Below, one piece after another: positions 1 to 8,152 of a DNA stretch of 64,000 bases. Numbering within the stretch: position 1 is the stretch's first letter; every line of letters starts with the position of its first letter. The position numbers were made by a program, and so were the translations under genes. The stretch comes from VRUE01 sp963697695 (lineage in GTDB: Bacteria > Actinomycetota > Thermoleophilia > Solirubrobacterales > 70-9): contig OY969094.1 in the NCBI GenBank assembly GCA_963697695.1, positions 930,001-994,000 of the forward strand, read 5' to 3'. A model generated the notes under the pieces. That model saw nothing but the letters and a program-made list of their open reading frames with translations. It was not told the DNA's origin and made no database searches.

Positions 1-502
1 CGGCGGTCTCGGAGAGGATGTAGACACCGGCTTCCTCGGCTTTATCGGCCAGGAAACGGCCCAGCTTCGAGACCGAGGTGACGTAGTTGCCATGGTTGCG
101 AAAGTTGGGCGGCATCGGCTTCAGAGGAAGCGCTGCCTTCGAGGTCAGCAGGTAGACGGCGTCCTTGGTGACCTCCTGGAAGACCGGCCACTCCGACCTG
201 GGCAGGTCGGGGAACAGCTCTTCCATGGCCGAGGGCTTCATGTTGGCCCCGGAAAGCAGGTGCGCGCCGGCGACCTTGCCCTTCTCGATCACCGCAACCG
301 GCACTTCGCCCAGCTTCTCGGTCAGCTCCGGCTCGTTCTCGAGCAGTTGCATGACCTTGTTGGCACAGGCGAGCCCGGCGGGCCCCCCGCCGACGATCGC
401 GATGCCGACCTCGATTCGCTCGTCCTCGGGGTCCGTCGGCGGGCCGATCACGTCGGCCGAGTCGAACGGCGGCGGGAACTCGCTTGGTGCTACTGCCGGC
501 AT
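1..502 (-). CDS. Electron transfer flavoprotein:quinone oxidoreductase (ETF-QO), N-terminal part
   Basis: ETF-QO is a membrane-associated FAD/Fe-S enzyme that passes electrons from reduced ETF to the quinone pool. Only the first 167 residues are in the window; the gene runs off the left edge at its 3' side. After an acidic leader of about 30 residues comes the FAD-binding Rossmann motif GIAIVGGGPAGLACA, then VIEKGKVAGAHLLSGANMKP, typical of the FixC/ETF-QO family. The ATG at 502 is the first start in frame. It lies 61 bp downstream of etfA on the same strand, with a strong hairpin between them, so it is probably the third gene of the etf operon. The C-terminal 4Fe-4S domain cannot be seen. 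Confidence 0.88.
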   Translation of the reverse strand, partial: MPAVAPSEFPPPFDSADVIGPPTDPEDERIEVGIAIVGGGPAGLACANKVMQLLENEPELTEKLGEVPVAVIEKGKVAGAHLLSGANMKPSAMEELFPDLPRSEWPVFQEVTKDAVYLLTSKAALPLKPMPPNFRNHGNYVTSVSKLGRFLADKAEEAGVYILSETA

Positions 503-535
503 CGCTTACTCCAATCGTCGTCAGGTGAACAGCGT

Positions 536-557
536 CCGGGGGGCCGAAGCCCCCCGG
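536..557 (-). other. GC hairpin between etfA and ETF-QO
   Basis: A perfect 9-bp stem, CCGGGGGGC / GCCCCCCGG, closes a CGAA loop right after the etfA stop. No U-tract follows in either direction. It could be a processing or mRNA-stability element, or a weak terminator that lowers ETF-QO expression relative to the ETF subunits. Only the structure is seen; the role is inferred. Confidence 0.5.
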
Positions 558-563
558 GGTACC

Positions 564-1535
564 TCAGCCCTTCTTCGCCTTGATCGCCTCGGTCAGCTTG
601 GGGACGATCTTGTGCAGGTCGCCCACCACGCCGAGGTCCGAGAACTCGAAGATCGGCGCGTTCTGGTCCTTGTTGATCGCGAGGATGTTCTCCGAGCTCT
701 GCATCCCGACCTTGTGCTGGATCGCGCCGGAGATGCCGGCGGCCAGGTAGAGCTTCGGCGCGACCGTCTTGCCGGTCTGGCCGATCTGGGCCGCATACGG
801 GTACCAGCCGGCGTCGACCACGGCGCGGGTCGCGGCAACCGCCCCGCCCATCGCCTCGGCCAGTTCCTCACACTGCTTGAAGCCCTCCGCGGCACCGAGG
901 CCACGGCCGCCTCCGACCAGGATCTCGGCGTCCTCGATGTTGACGTCGGCGCCACGCTGCTCGCCGCGCTGCACCATCTTCGCCTTGGTCGACCAGGGCG
1001 AGAGCTCGACCTGGACGTCGATGACCTCGGCCGTCCCGCCGCTCTCGTTGGCGTCGAAGGCGTTGAGGCGGCCGATTATGATCCCCGGCTCGGCGACGTA
1101 GCCGACGTCGGCGATCTGGGAGTCCTGCAGGATCGGGCGCTCGGCGACCAGCTTGCCGTCCTGCACCTTGACCTCGGTCACCTCCATCGTCACGCCCGCG
1201 TTGAGGCGTGCGGTGAGGCCGGCGCCGATCTCGAAGCCGAGCAGGCCACCGCCGAAGAGGGCGTAGCTGAAGCCCTCGTCCTGGATCACCTTGGCCATCG
1301 CGTCGACGATCGGCTGGGCGAGGCCCTCGGGAACGTCCTTGGCCCGGTAGACCTTGGTCGCGCCCCAGTTGCCTAGCGCGGCGCAGGCGTCGTCGGCGAT
1401 GTCGCCGATGACCATCACGCCGGCCTCGCCGCCGATCTGGCCCGCCAGCTTGGCCGCCTCGGAGATCGCTCCGAGCGAGTTCTTGTTGAAGTTGCCCTCG
1501 TCGTCGTGGAGGGCGTAGGTCAGGATGCCTGCCAT
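564..1535 (-). CDS. etfA: Electron transfer flavoprotein alpha subunit
   Basis: This is the large ETF subunit (FixB type, 323 aa, normal length), which holds FAD and, with EtfB, collects electrons from acyl-CoA dehydrogenases. The C-terminal FAD domain is clear: the VGGGRGLG and AEGFKQCEELAEAMGGAVAA stretches, then LYLAAGISGAIQHKVGMQ and a conserved INKDQNAPIFEFSDLGVVGD segment. The N-terminal domain (residues 1-190) has the usual alpha/beta ETF fold pattern. Its ATG directly follows the etfB stop codon without a spare base, so the two subunits are translationally coupled. The acyl-CoA dehydrogenase at 10.9 kb is a likely electron donor. Confidence 0.95.
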   Translation of the reverse strand: MAGILTYALHDDEGNFNKNSLGAISEAAKLAGQIGGEAGVMVIGDIADDACAALGNWGATKVYRAKDVPEGLAQPIVDAMAKVIQDEGFSYALFGGGLLGFEIGAGLTARLNAGVTMEVTEVKVQDGKLVAERPILQDSQIADVGYVAEPGIIIGRLNAFDANESGGTAEVIDVQVELSPWSTKAKMVQRGEQRGADVNIEDAEILVGGGRGLGAAEGFKQCEELAEAMGGAVAATRAVVDAGWYPYAAQIGQTGKTVAPKLYLAAGISGAIQHKVGMQSSENILAINKDQNAPIFEFSDLGVVGDLHKIVPKLTEAIKAKKG

Positions 1536-2327
1536 CTAGATCAGCTTCCTCTCGTCGAGCCAGGCGACGATCTTTTCGACCGTCTCGTTGGTGTCCTCGT
1601 CCTCGATGATCTCGCCGGCCTGCTTGGCGGGAGGCGGGTTCAGCTCGAGGACCGCCGTCTTGGAACCGCTCTCGCCGACCATGCTGCCGTCGATGCCGAC
1701 GTCGCCGGTCGCCTTGGCGTCGAGGGGCTTCTTCTTCGCCCCCATGATCGCCTTCAGGCTGGGGTAGCGCGGCTCGTTGATCGCGTCGCCGACGCTGATC
1801 ACGGCAGGCAGCTCGATCTCGACCGTGTCGTAGCCGTACTCGGCCTGGCGCTCGCAGCGCAGCTTGCCGTCGGTGACGTCGATCTTGATCACCTGCGTCA
1901 GCGAAGGCATCTGCAGGTGGTCGGCGACGACGGCACCGATCGTGTAGCACTCGCCGTCATCGGACTGCTGGCCGAGCAGGACCAGGTCAGGGCTCTCGGA
2001 CTCAAGCACCTTGGCCAGCGAGTAGCCGGTGGCGCAGACGTCGGAGCCGGACAGCGCATCGTCGGAGAGGTGCACCGAGCGGTCGGCGCCAAGGGCGACG
2101 GCCTTGTGCAGGGCGCGCACCGCGGAATCGGGGCCCATCGTCACCGCGACGACCTCCTCGACCGGGATCGCGCCACCCTCCTTGATCTGCATGGCGGCCT
2201 CGATTGCATGGGTGTCGAAGGGGTTCAGGTTCTTCTCGCCGCTGCGGTCCAGGCGCTTCGAGTTCGGGTCGATGCGCTTCTGAACGGCGGCGTCCGGAAC
2301 CTCCTTGACCAGGACGCAGATCTTCAA
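1536..2327 (-). CDS. etfB: Electron transfer flavoprotein beta subunit
   Basis: This is the small ETF subunit (FixA type, 263 aa), which binds AMP and forms the docking face for partner dehydrogenases. It has the family N-terminus MKICVLVKEVPDA, then LNPFDTHAIEAAMQIKEG and the conserved DLVLLGQQSDDGE segment (ETF-beta signature region). Translation starts at a TTG with a strong AAGGAGG Shine-Dalgarno seven bases upstream; no ATG fits better. It is the first gene of the etfB-etfA-ETF-QO operon, downstream of the promoter at about 2385-2413. Confidence 0.95.
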   Translation of the reverse strand: MKICVLVKEVPDAAVQKRIDPNSKRLDRSGEKNLNPFDTHAIEAAMQIKEGGAIPVEEVVAVTMGPDSAVRALHKAVALGADRSVHLSDDALSGSDVCATGYSLAKVLESESPDLVLLGQQSDDGECYTIGAVVADHLQMPSLTQVIKIDVTDGKLRCERQAEYGYDTVEIELPAVISVGDAINEPRYPSLKAIMGAKKKPLDAKATGDVGIDGSMVGESGSKTAVLELNPPPAKQAGEIIEDEDTNETVEKIVAWLDERKLI

Positions 2328-2360
2328 GTTGAAGCCTCCTTGGCTTAGTTCTCGAGCTGG

Positions 2361-2413
2361 TTGACTGACCAGTCAATCAGTCTATATATACATCGGACGG
2401 TGTGCTGTTGAAA
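2361..2413 (-). promoter_or_regulatory. etf operon promoter with TetR-type operator
   Basis: Reading leftward, TTTCAA (2413-2408) and TATATA (2390-2385) are separated by exactly 17 bp, a good sigma-70-type promoter. The predicted start is near 2378. Directly downstream is the near-perfect palindrome TTGACTGACCAGTCAA (2361-2376), followed on the plus strand by a further TCAGT half-site. A palindrome over the transcription start is the usual position for a TetR-family repressor of fatty-acid or acyl-CoA genes. The repressor is not identified. Confidence 0.65.
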
Positions 2414-2423
2414 GTGCGCTAGA

Positions 2424-2846
2424 TCACGCTTCGTGGCGCTCTGTGGCGCCCTCGCGGATGAACTCGACGATGTCGTCGGTCCCCGCTCCGGGAGTGAAGA
2501 CGGCAGCCACCCCGAGCTTCTTCAGCTCGGGGATGTCCTCGGCTGGAATCGTGCCGCCGACTGTGACCAGGACGTCGTCGACGCCCTGCTCGGCGAGCAG
2601 CTCGACCACCCGCGGCACCAGGGTCATGTGGGCGCCGGAGAGAATCGAGAGGCCGACCGCGTCGGCGTCCTCCTGGATCACCGTCTCGGCGATCTGCTCC
2701 GGGGTCTGGTGAAGGCCGGTGTAGATCACCTCCATGCCGGCGTCGCGCAGGGCGCGGGCGATGATCTTGGCGCCGCGATCGTGCCCGTCCAAGCCGGGCT
2801 TGGCGACGACGACGCGGATCTTTCTGGCTGTTGCGGCCTCAGTCAT
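2424..2846 (-). CDS. B12-binding small subunit of an acyl-CoA mutase
   Basis: A 140-aa stand-alone cobalamin-binding domain that supplies adenosylcobalamin to the large subunit encoded just upstream. The base-off B12 motif is intact: KPGLDGHDRGAK (the DxHxxG histidine loop), then SILSGAH (the SxL motif) and VGGTIPAEDI (the GG motif). The length matches IcmB of isobutyryl-CoA mutase and the small subunits of split methylmalonyl-CoA mutases. It begins at an ATG 34 bp downstream of the large subunit and is probably co-transcribed. The gene ends 96 bp before etfB on the same strand, with the etf promoter between them. Confidence 0.92.
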   Translation of the reverse strand: MTEAATARKIRVVVAKPGLDGHDRGAKIIARALRDAGMEVIYTGLHQTPEQIAETVIQEDADAVGLSILSGAHMTLVPRVVELLAEQGVDDVLVTVGGTIPAEDIPELKKLGVAAVFTPGAGTDDIVEFIREGATERHEA

Positions 2847-2880
2847 GAATCACGCTCCGCACTCACGGCGGCGGCGAAGC

Positions 2881-4509
2881 TTAGAAGACGGGTGACTCTG
2901 TGTAGGTGCCGAAGACCTCCTGCATCGCCGCGATCATCTCGCCCTCGGTGGCGCGGGCGCGGGCGGCGGCGATGATCGGCGGCATCAGGTTCTCCTCGGT
3001 GGCGGCGGCGCGCTTGAGCTCGGCGAGGGCGCTTTCGGCTGCGGCGGAGTCGCGGCGGGCCCGGGTCGACTGCAGGCGCTCGACCTGCTTGCGCTCCAGC
3101 GCCGGGTCGATGCGCAGGATCGGCGTCGGCTCTTCGCCGTCCTGGGTGAAGTCGTTGACGCCGACGACGATCCGCTTGCGCTGGTCAACCTCGCGCTGGT
3201 AGGTGAAGGCGGCATCGGCGATCTCGCGCTGGGGGAAGTTGCGGCGAATCGCCTCGACCATCCCCCCCAGCTCGTCGATCCGGGCGAAGTACCCATAAGC
3301 CGCCTGCTCCATCTCGTCGGTCAGCTTCTCGACGAACCAGGAACCGCCGAGCGGGTCGGCGGTGCTGGTCACGCCGGACTCGGTGGCGATGATCTGCTGG
3401 GTGCGCAGCGCCACTCGCACCGCCTCCTCGGTCGGCAGCGCCAACGCCTCGTCGAAGGAGTTGGTGTGTAGCGACTGGGTGCCGCCGAGCACCGCCGCGA
3501 GCGCCTCCAGCGAGGTGCGGACGACGTTGTTGAGCGGCTGCTGCGCGGTCAGCGAGACGCCGGCGGTCTGGGCGTGGAAGCGCAGCCGCATCGACTCCTC
3601 GCGCTTGGCGCCGTAGGTCTCCTTCATCTCCCGCGCCCAGATCCGCCGCGCGGCGCGGTACTTGGCGATCTCCTCGAAGAAGTCGATGTGGGCGTTGAAG
3701 AAGAAGGAGAGACGAGGCGCGAAGTCGTCGACGTCCAGGCCGCGCTCGAGCGCCCGCTCGACATAGGTGAAGCCGTCCTTGAGCGTGAAGGCGAGCTCCT
3801 GCTGAGCGGTCGAGCCGGCCTCGCGGATGTGGTAGCCGGAGATCGAGACCGGGTGCCAGCGCGGCATGTTCTGCGAGCACCACTCGATCATGTCGGTGAC
3901 GAGGCGCATCGCCGGCTCGATCGGGAAGCACCACTCCTTCTGAGCGATGTACTCCTTGAGGATGTCGGTCTGGATCGTGCCGCCGAGCTTCTCCGGCGGC
4001 ACTCCCTGCTCCTCGCCGACGAGGACGTAAAAGGCGAGTAGGATCGCCGCCGGTGCGTTGATCGTCATCGAGGTGGTGACGCCGCCGAGCGGTATGCCGG
4101 CGAAGAGCTGCTCCATGTCGTCGAGGCTGTCGACAGCGACGCCCTCGCGGCCGACCTCGCCGAGGCTGCGGGCGTGGTCGGAGTCGTAGCCCATCAGGGT
4201 CGGCATGTCGAAGGCGGTGGAAAGCCCGGTCTGGCCGTGGTCGAGCAGATAGTGGAAGCGCTCGTTGGTCTCCTCGACCGTGCCGAAGCCGGCGAACTGG
4301 CGCATCGTCCAGAGCCGTCCCCGGTACATCGAGGGGTAAGGACCGCGGGTGAACGGGTACTCGCCCGGGTCGCCGATCGTCGCGTCGGGATCGGCGGGGC
4401 CTTCCTCCGGGCCATAGAGCGGCTCGATCGGGTGCCCCGACATCGTCGAGAACTCAGCATCGCGCTGTTTGAACTCAGGCTTCTCCCGTGGCTCGATCGC
4501 CATTGACAT
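2881..4509 (-). CDS. B12-dependent acyl-CoA mutase large subunit, isobutyryl-CoA mutase-like
   Basis: This is the catalytic TIM-barrel subunit of a methylmalonyl-CoA-mutase-family enzyme (about 542 aa) that rearranges acyl-CoA carbon skeletons with the B12 subunit next door. RQFAGF carries Phe where methylmalonyl-CoA mutases have Tyr89 (Propionibacterium numbering), and TIQTDILKEYIAQKEW carries Gln where they have Arg207. That Phe/Gln pair is the published signature of isobutyryl-CoA mutase, as are the split subunits and the sizes. Other motifs include TAGVSLTAQQPLNN and GGTQSLHTNSFDEAL. I chose the ATG at 4509 because the longer frame runs into an intergenic palindrome. Automated annotation would probably call it methylmalonyl-CoA mutase. 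Confidence 0.88.
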   Translation of the reverse strand: MSMAIEPREKPEFKQRDAEFSTMSGHPIEPLYGPEEGPADPDATIGDPGEYPFTRGPYPSMYRGRLWTMRQFAGFGTVEETNERFHYLLDHGQTGLSTAFDMPTLMGYDSDHARSLGEVGREGVAVDSLDDMEQLFAGIPLGGVTTSMTINAPAAILLAFYVLVGEEQGVPPEKLGGTIQTDILKEYIAQKEWCFPIEPAMRLVTDMIEWCSQNMPRWHPVSISGYHIREAGSTAQQELAFTLKDGFTYVERALERGLDVDDFAPRLSFFFNAHIDFFEEIAKYRAARRIWAREMKETYGAKREESMRLRFHAQTAGVSLTAQQPLNNVVRTSLEALAAVLGGTQSLHTNSFDEALALPTEEAVRVALRTQQIIATESGVTSTADPLGGSWFVEKLTDEMEQAAYGYFARIDELGGMVEAIRRNFPQREIADAAFTYQREVDQRKRIVVGVNDFTQDGEEPTPILRIDPALERKQVERLQSTRARRDSAAAESALAELKRAAATEENLMPPIIAAARARATEGEMIAAMQEVFGTYTESPVF

Positions 4510-4532
4510 CAGTCTAGATGCGCCCATCGGGA

Positions 4533-4582
4533 GACGTGCCACTTGTTAGGCACCCATACGGGCACATAACTAGTGGCACGTC
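4533..4582. repeat. Family-1 intergenic palindrome, copy A
   Basis: A 50-bp imperfect inverted repeat with outer arms GACGTGCCAC / GTGGCACGTC and an inner GTTAGGCACCCAT-like arm. It sits 10 bp past the stop of the HAD phosphatase gene and before the mutase gene. Near-identical ends occur at 18178-18227 and 29130-29179, with a related core at 12121-12160. There is no T-tract, so it is not a classical Rho-independent terminator. Confidence 0.8.
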
Positions 4583-4592
4583 CCCAGGGGAG

Positions 4593-5378
4593 CTAGCGGC
4601 GGGCGGCGAAGCGCCGGGGTGGCGGCTTGCGGCGGGCGGCGATGCGGGAGCCGCCGAAACCGGCGATCGTCGCCAGCAGGGTGACCGCGACGGCGACGAG
4701 GCGGCGGCCGAGCCGCTCGAAGCGCATCGTCTGCCAACCTTCATCGCGCGCGAGCTGCGCCAGCGGCGGATCCGGATTGACCACCACGGGGTGGCCGACA
4801 GCGCGCAGCATCGGCAGGTCGGAAAGCGAGTCGGAGTAGGCGTAGGAGTCGGCGAGGTCGATGCCGTGCTCAGCGGCGAAGGCCTCCATCGCCTCCACCT
4901 TGCCCGACCCGTAGACGAAGGGGCCGTCGAAGCGGCCGGTGAAGCTTCCCTCTGCATCGACCTCATAACGGGTGCCGATGCCACCATCCATCCCCAGGAC
5001 GCGGGCCAGCGCTTCGACGACGCCATTGCCGGCAGCGCTGACGATGAAGGTGACACGGCCGGCGTCCTGATGGGCGTAGATCTCATCGAGCATCTGCGGG
5101 AAGACACGGGGCAGGATCTCCGCCATCACCTCGGGGCCCATGCGATCGATGGTCTTCGCCGGCATGCCGGCGATCAGCTCGCGCGCCACCCGCAGAACCT
5201 CGGCGGTGCGCTCGTCGGTGGTGCCCCGCAGCCGGTAGCGCAGATGCTCGACGGCCCAGCTCGCCAGCTGGCGCCGCTGCACGATCCCCTGCCTGGTTGC
5301 GACACGGGCGAACTGCATCCCTGATGAACCGGCCATCAGGGTCTTGTCGAGGTCGAAGAAAGCCGCAGCGCGGCTCAC
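4593..5378 (-). CDS. HAD-IB family phosphatase (SerB-like) with C-terminal membrane segment
   Basis: A 261-aa haloacid-dehalogenase superfamily hydrolase, probably a phosphomonoesterase. Motif I is FFDLDKTLMAG (nucleophile Asp in DxDxT), motif II is the FIVSAAGNG serine, the motif III lysine lies near GSGKVEAM, and motif IV is YAYSDSLSDLPML. The subfamily matches HAD-IB SerB-like enzymes such as actinobacterial phospholipid or phosphoserine phosphatases. After the core, residues about 225-245 form one hydrophobic helix followed by a basic tail rich in Arg and Lys, which suggests membrane anchoring. It starts at GTG two bases after the thiolase stop and is translationally linked to it. The substrate is unknown. 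Confidence 0.82.
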   Translation of the reverse strand: MSRAAAFFDLDKTLMAGSSGMQFARVATRQGIVQRRQLASWAVEHLRYRLRGTTDERTAEVLRVARELIAGMPAKTIDRMGPEVMAEILPRVFPQMLDEIYAHQDAGRVTFIVSAAGNGVVEALARVLGMDGGIGTRYEVDAEGSFTGRFDGPFVYGSGKVEAMEAFAAEHGIDLADSYAYSDSLSDLPMLRAVGHPVVVNPDPPLAQLARDEGWQTMRFERLGRRLVAVAVTLLATIAGFGGSRIAARRKPPPRRFAARR

Positions 5379-5380
5379 GG

Positions 5381-6565
5381 CTACGACCCGTCGACCTCGA
5401 TCACGATTGCGTCCCCCTGGCCACCGCCCGAGCAGATCGCGGCGACGCCCAGACCGCCGCCGCCGCGGCCCAGCTCATGCACGAGGGAGCCGACGATGCG
5501 AGCGCCGGAGGCGCCGATCGGGTGACCGAGCGCGATCGCACCACCGTTGACATTGACCTTGTCCTCGTCGACACCCAGCATCCGCACCGAGTTGAGCGCA
5601 ACCGAAGCGAAGGCCTCGTTGATCTCCCAAAGGTCCACGTCCTCGGGGCTCTTGCCGATCTTCTCCAGCGCCTGCTTGGCGGCGTTAGCCGGAGTTTTGG
5701 CCAGGTAGGGGAAGTCGTCGGCGACCGTGCCGTAGGAGAGAACTCGGGCAAGGACCGTGCGGCCTTCCCTGTCCGCCCACTCCTCGGAGGCGACGACGAT
5801 CGCACCGGCGCCGTCGTTTACGCCGGGGGCGTTGCCGGCCGTGTGGGTGGCATCTTCGCCGCCGATCGCCCGCAGCCCAGCGAGCGTCTCGACCGTGGTC
5901 TCGGCGCGGATCGCCTCGTCGACCTCGATCGTGCTCTCGCCCTTGCGCGACTTGACCGTGACGCCGGAGATCTCGTCGGCCAGACGGCCGGCATCGGTGG
6001 CCTCAGCGGCCAGCCGGTGCGAGCGCTCGGCGAAGCGGTCCATGTCGGCACGAGTGATCTCCAGCTCGTTGGAGACCTCGCTCGCCTCGTCGATCATCTG
6101 CTTCTCGGTAAAGGGGTTGGTGAGGCCGTCGTGGACCATCGCGTCGATCGTCTCGACGTGGCCCATCCGGTAACCGAAGCGTGCGCCCGGCAGGAGGTGC
6201 GGCGCCTGGCTCATCGACTCCATGCCGCCGGTCACGACGACGTCGGTGTCGCCGGCGCGAATCGCCAGGTCGGCAATGCCGACCGAGCGCATGCCCGAGG
6301 CGCAGACCTTGTTGATCGTCTCCGAGGGCACCTCCTTCGGAATGCCGCCCTTGATCTGGGCCTGGCGCGAGGGAATCTGCCCCTGGCCGGCCTGCAGGAC
6401 CTGGCCGAAGACGACCTGCTCGACCTGCTCGGGGTCGACGCCGGAGCGCTCAAGCGCCGCTGAGATCGCGTGACCGCCAAGGTCGGTCGCGTCGAGGGAG
6501 GAGAGCGTTCCACCCATCTTGCCGAAGGGCGTGCGTGCAGTACCGAGGATGACTGTGCTGGGCAT
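5381..6565 (-). CDS. Acetyl-CoA acetyltransferase (thiolase)
   Basis: A type II thiolase (394 aa) that condenses two acetyl-CoA or cleaves 3-ketoacyl-CoA. The active-site nucleophile Cys is in NKVCASGMRSVGIA, the conserved NEAFASVAL segment is near residue 320, and the C-terminal GGAIALGHPIGASGAR and CSGGGQGDAI supply the catalytic His and Cys. The start at ATG 6565 is preceded by AGAAAGG at good spacing; the longer open frame upstream is an artefact of GC-rich antisense DNA opposite pepA. It is divergent from pepA and followed by the HAD phosphatase. Degradative and biosynthetic roles cannot be told apart by eye. Confidence 0.93.
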   Translation of the reverse strand: MPSTVILGTARTPFGKMGGTLSSLDATDLGGHAISAALERSGVDPEQVEQVVFGQVLQAGQGQIPSRQAQIKGGIPKEVPSETINKVCASGMRSVGIADLAIRAGDTDVVVTGGMESMSQAPHLLPGARFGYRMGHVETIDAMVHDGLTNPFTEKQMIDEASEVSNELEITRADMDRFAERSHRLAAEATDAGRLADEISGVTVKSRKGESTIEVDEAIRAETTVETLAGLRAIGGEDATHTAGNAPGVNDGAGAIVVASEEWADREGRTVLARVLSYGTVADDFPYLAKTPANAAKQALEKIGKSPEDVDLWEINEAFASVALNSVRMLGVDEDKVNVNGGAIALGHPIGASGARIVGSLVHELGRGGGGLGVAAICSGGGQGDAIVIEVDGS

Positions 6566-6691
6566 GGCTGCCTTTCTTCTAGTGGTTATGCCGGGTCTCG
6601 GCTCGATAGAGGAGGGCCGCCTGGCCCAGGGAGAAGATAGCGCGCCGATCCACCCAATCGCTGTGCGCAAGGTCATAGACTCGGCGACCCG

Positions 6692-8128
6692 ATGCAAGTC
6701 ACGGTCAGCCAAATCGAGATCCCGCAAATCGACGCTGAGCTGCTCGCGGTCGGGCTTTGCGAGGGCGAGGAGCTGCCCGCCGAGCTCGCCTCCGCCCCCG
6801 GTGCCGCCGACGCCAAGGGCGCTTACAAGAGGCTGGCGATGCTGCACCCCGAGCGTCCCGAGCGCGTTTTGGTCGTCGGCCTCGGCAGACGCGACGACCT
6901 CGACGCCGAGCGGGCCCGCGTCGCCGCCGCCCTCGTCGCGAAAGAGGCCGGCAGACTGGCCGTCGCCTCGCTCGCCTGGGCCCTGCCAGAGGCCGGGGAC
7001 GCCGACGCACTCGTCGAGGGCCTCGTCACCGGCACGATCCTCGGCGCCTACCGCTTCGACCGCTTCCAGAGCAAGGACCCTGACGAGCCCACTTCGCCGG
7101 CACTCGAGTCGCTGACGCTGCTGGCACCCGACAGCAGCGCCGCAGCAGCCGAGGCGGCACGGATCTGCGCCGAGGCCCAGAACCGGGCCCGCGACCTGCA
7201 GAGCCTTCCTTCCAACGTCGCCACGCCATCCTTCCTTGGGCGCAGAGCGCGAAGCATCGCCTCCGCCCACCCGGCGGTCACCACCGACGTGCTCGGCAGA
7301 GACGAGATCGCGGCAAAGGAGATGGGCGGGCTGGTTGCGGTCAGCCAGGGGACCAGCGAGGAGCCGCAGCTGATCGTCATGCGCTACGCGGGCGGCGGTT
7401 CCGGCGAGACCCTGGGGCTGGTCGGCAAGGGAGTCACCTTCGACACCGGCGGCATCTCGATCAAGCCCTCCGCCGGCATGCAGGAGATGAAGATGGACAT
7501 GTCGGGCGCGGCCGCGGTGATCGAGACCGTCGGCGCGATCGCCGAGCTGGGCCTGGAGATCGACCTGATCGCCGTCGTCCCCTCGACCGAGAACATGCCC
7601 TCGGGGACCGCGATCAAGCCGGGCGACATCATCACCCAGTACAACGGCAAGACGGTCGAGGTCAACAACACCGACGCCGAGGGCCGCCTGATCCTCGCCG
7701 ACGCCCTCGCCTACGCGGTCGAGCTGGGGGCGAAGCGGATCGTCGACATCGCCACCCTGACCGGCGCCGTGATGATCGCCCTCGGATCCACCTACGCCGC
7801 GGTGATCGCAAACGACGACGAGCTGGCGGACGAGGTCGAACGAGCGGGCGAGGAGACCGGCGAGCTGGTCTGGCGCCTGCCGCTCCACCCCGAGTACAAG
7901 CAGCTGACCAAGGGCAGCGTGGCCGACCTCACCAATGCCTCGGCCAAGCGCAAGGCCGGCACGATCTACGCCGGCTCCTTCCTCGAGGAGTTCGTCGGCG
8001 ACACCCCCTGGGCCCACGTCGACATCGCCGGCACCGCCTGGGACGTCGGCCGCGAGTACACCGGCAGCGACGGCAGCGGCTACGGCGTCCGCCTGCTCAC
8101 CGCCCTGGCGCGCCGGCTGTCGGCCTAG
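6692..8128 (+). CDS. pepA: Leucyl aminopeptidase (M17 family, PepA)
   Basis: A cytosolic dinuclear-metal exopeptidase (478 aa, usual length) that removes N-terminal residues from peptides. The C-terminal catalytic domain is intact: VGKGVTFDTGGISIKPS (metal-binding Lys and Asp), MKMDMSGAAAV, and the M17 signature NTDAEGRLILADAL, which carries the metal-binding Asp and Glu and the bicarbonate Arg. The N-terminal 170 residues are the more variable alpha/beta domain of the family. It stands alone, divergent from the thiolase across 126 bp and convergent with the thioesterase, with a hairpin over its stop codon. Confidence 0.95.
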   Translation: MQVTVSQIEIPQIDAELLAVGLCEGEELPAELASAPGAADAKGAYKRLAMLHPERPERVLVVGLGRRDDLDAERARVAAALVAKEAGRLAVASLAWALPEAGDADALVEGLVTGTILGAYRFDRFQSKDPDEPTSPALESLTLLAPDSSAAAAEAARICAEAQNRARDLQSLPSNVATPSFLGRRARSIASAHPAVTTDVLGRDEIAAKEMGGLVAVSQGTSEEPQLIVMRYAGGGSGETLGLVGKGVTFDTGGISIKPSAGMQEMKMDMSGAAAVIETVGAIAELGLEIDLIAVVPSTENMPSGTAIKPGDIITQYNGKTVEVNNTDAEGRLILADALAYAVELGAKRIVDIATLTGAVMIALGSTYAAVIANDDELADEVERAGEETGELVWRLPLHPEYKQLTKGSVADLTNASAKRKAGTIYAGSFLEEFVGDTPWAHVDIAGTAWDVGREYTGSDGSGYGVRLLTALARRLSA

Positions 8129-8134
8129 CCGGCG
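8111..8134. terminator. Hairpin over the pepA stop codon
   Basis: Perfect 8-bp arms CGCCGGCT and AGCCGGCG with an 8-nt loop include the pepA stop codon. The position between convergent genes suggests bidirectional termination. There is no T-tract on either side, so this is a weak call. Confidence 0.35.
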
Positions 8135-8152
8135 ACGCGGCTGCTCACACCC

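Noticed and set aside
165..1376. 403-codon plus-strand frame opposite ETF-QO and etfA
   Set aside because: Both minus-strand genes are unmistakable by motif; the plus frame has none.
6566..8017. Open frame extending the thiolase by nearly 500 residues upstream
   Set aside because: The extension is antisense to pepA. The thiolase has a good ATG with an SD at 6565 and the normal family N-terminus there.
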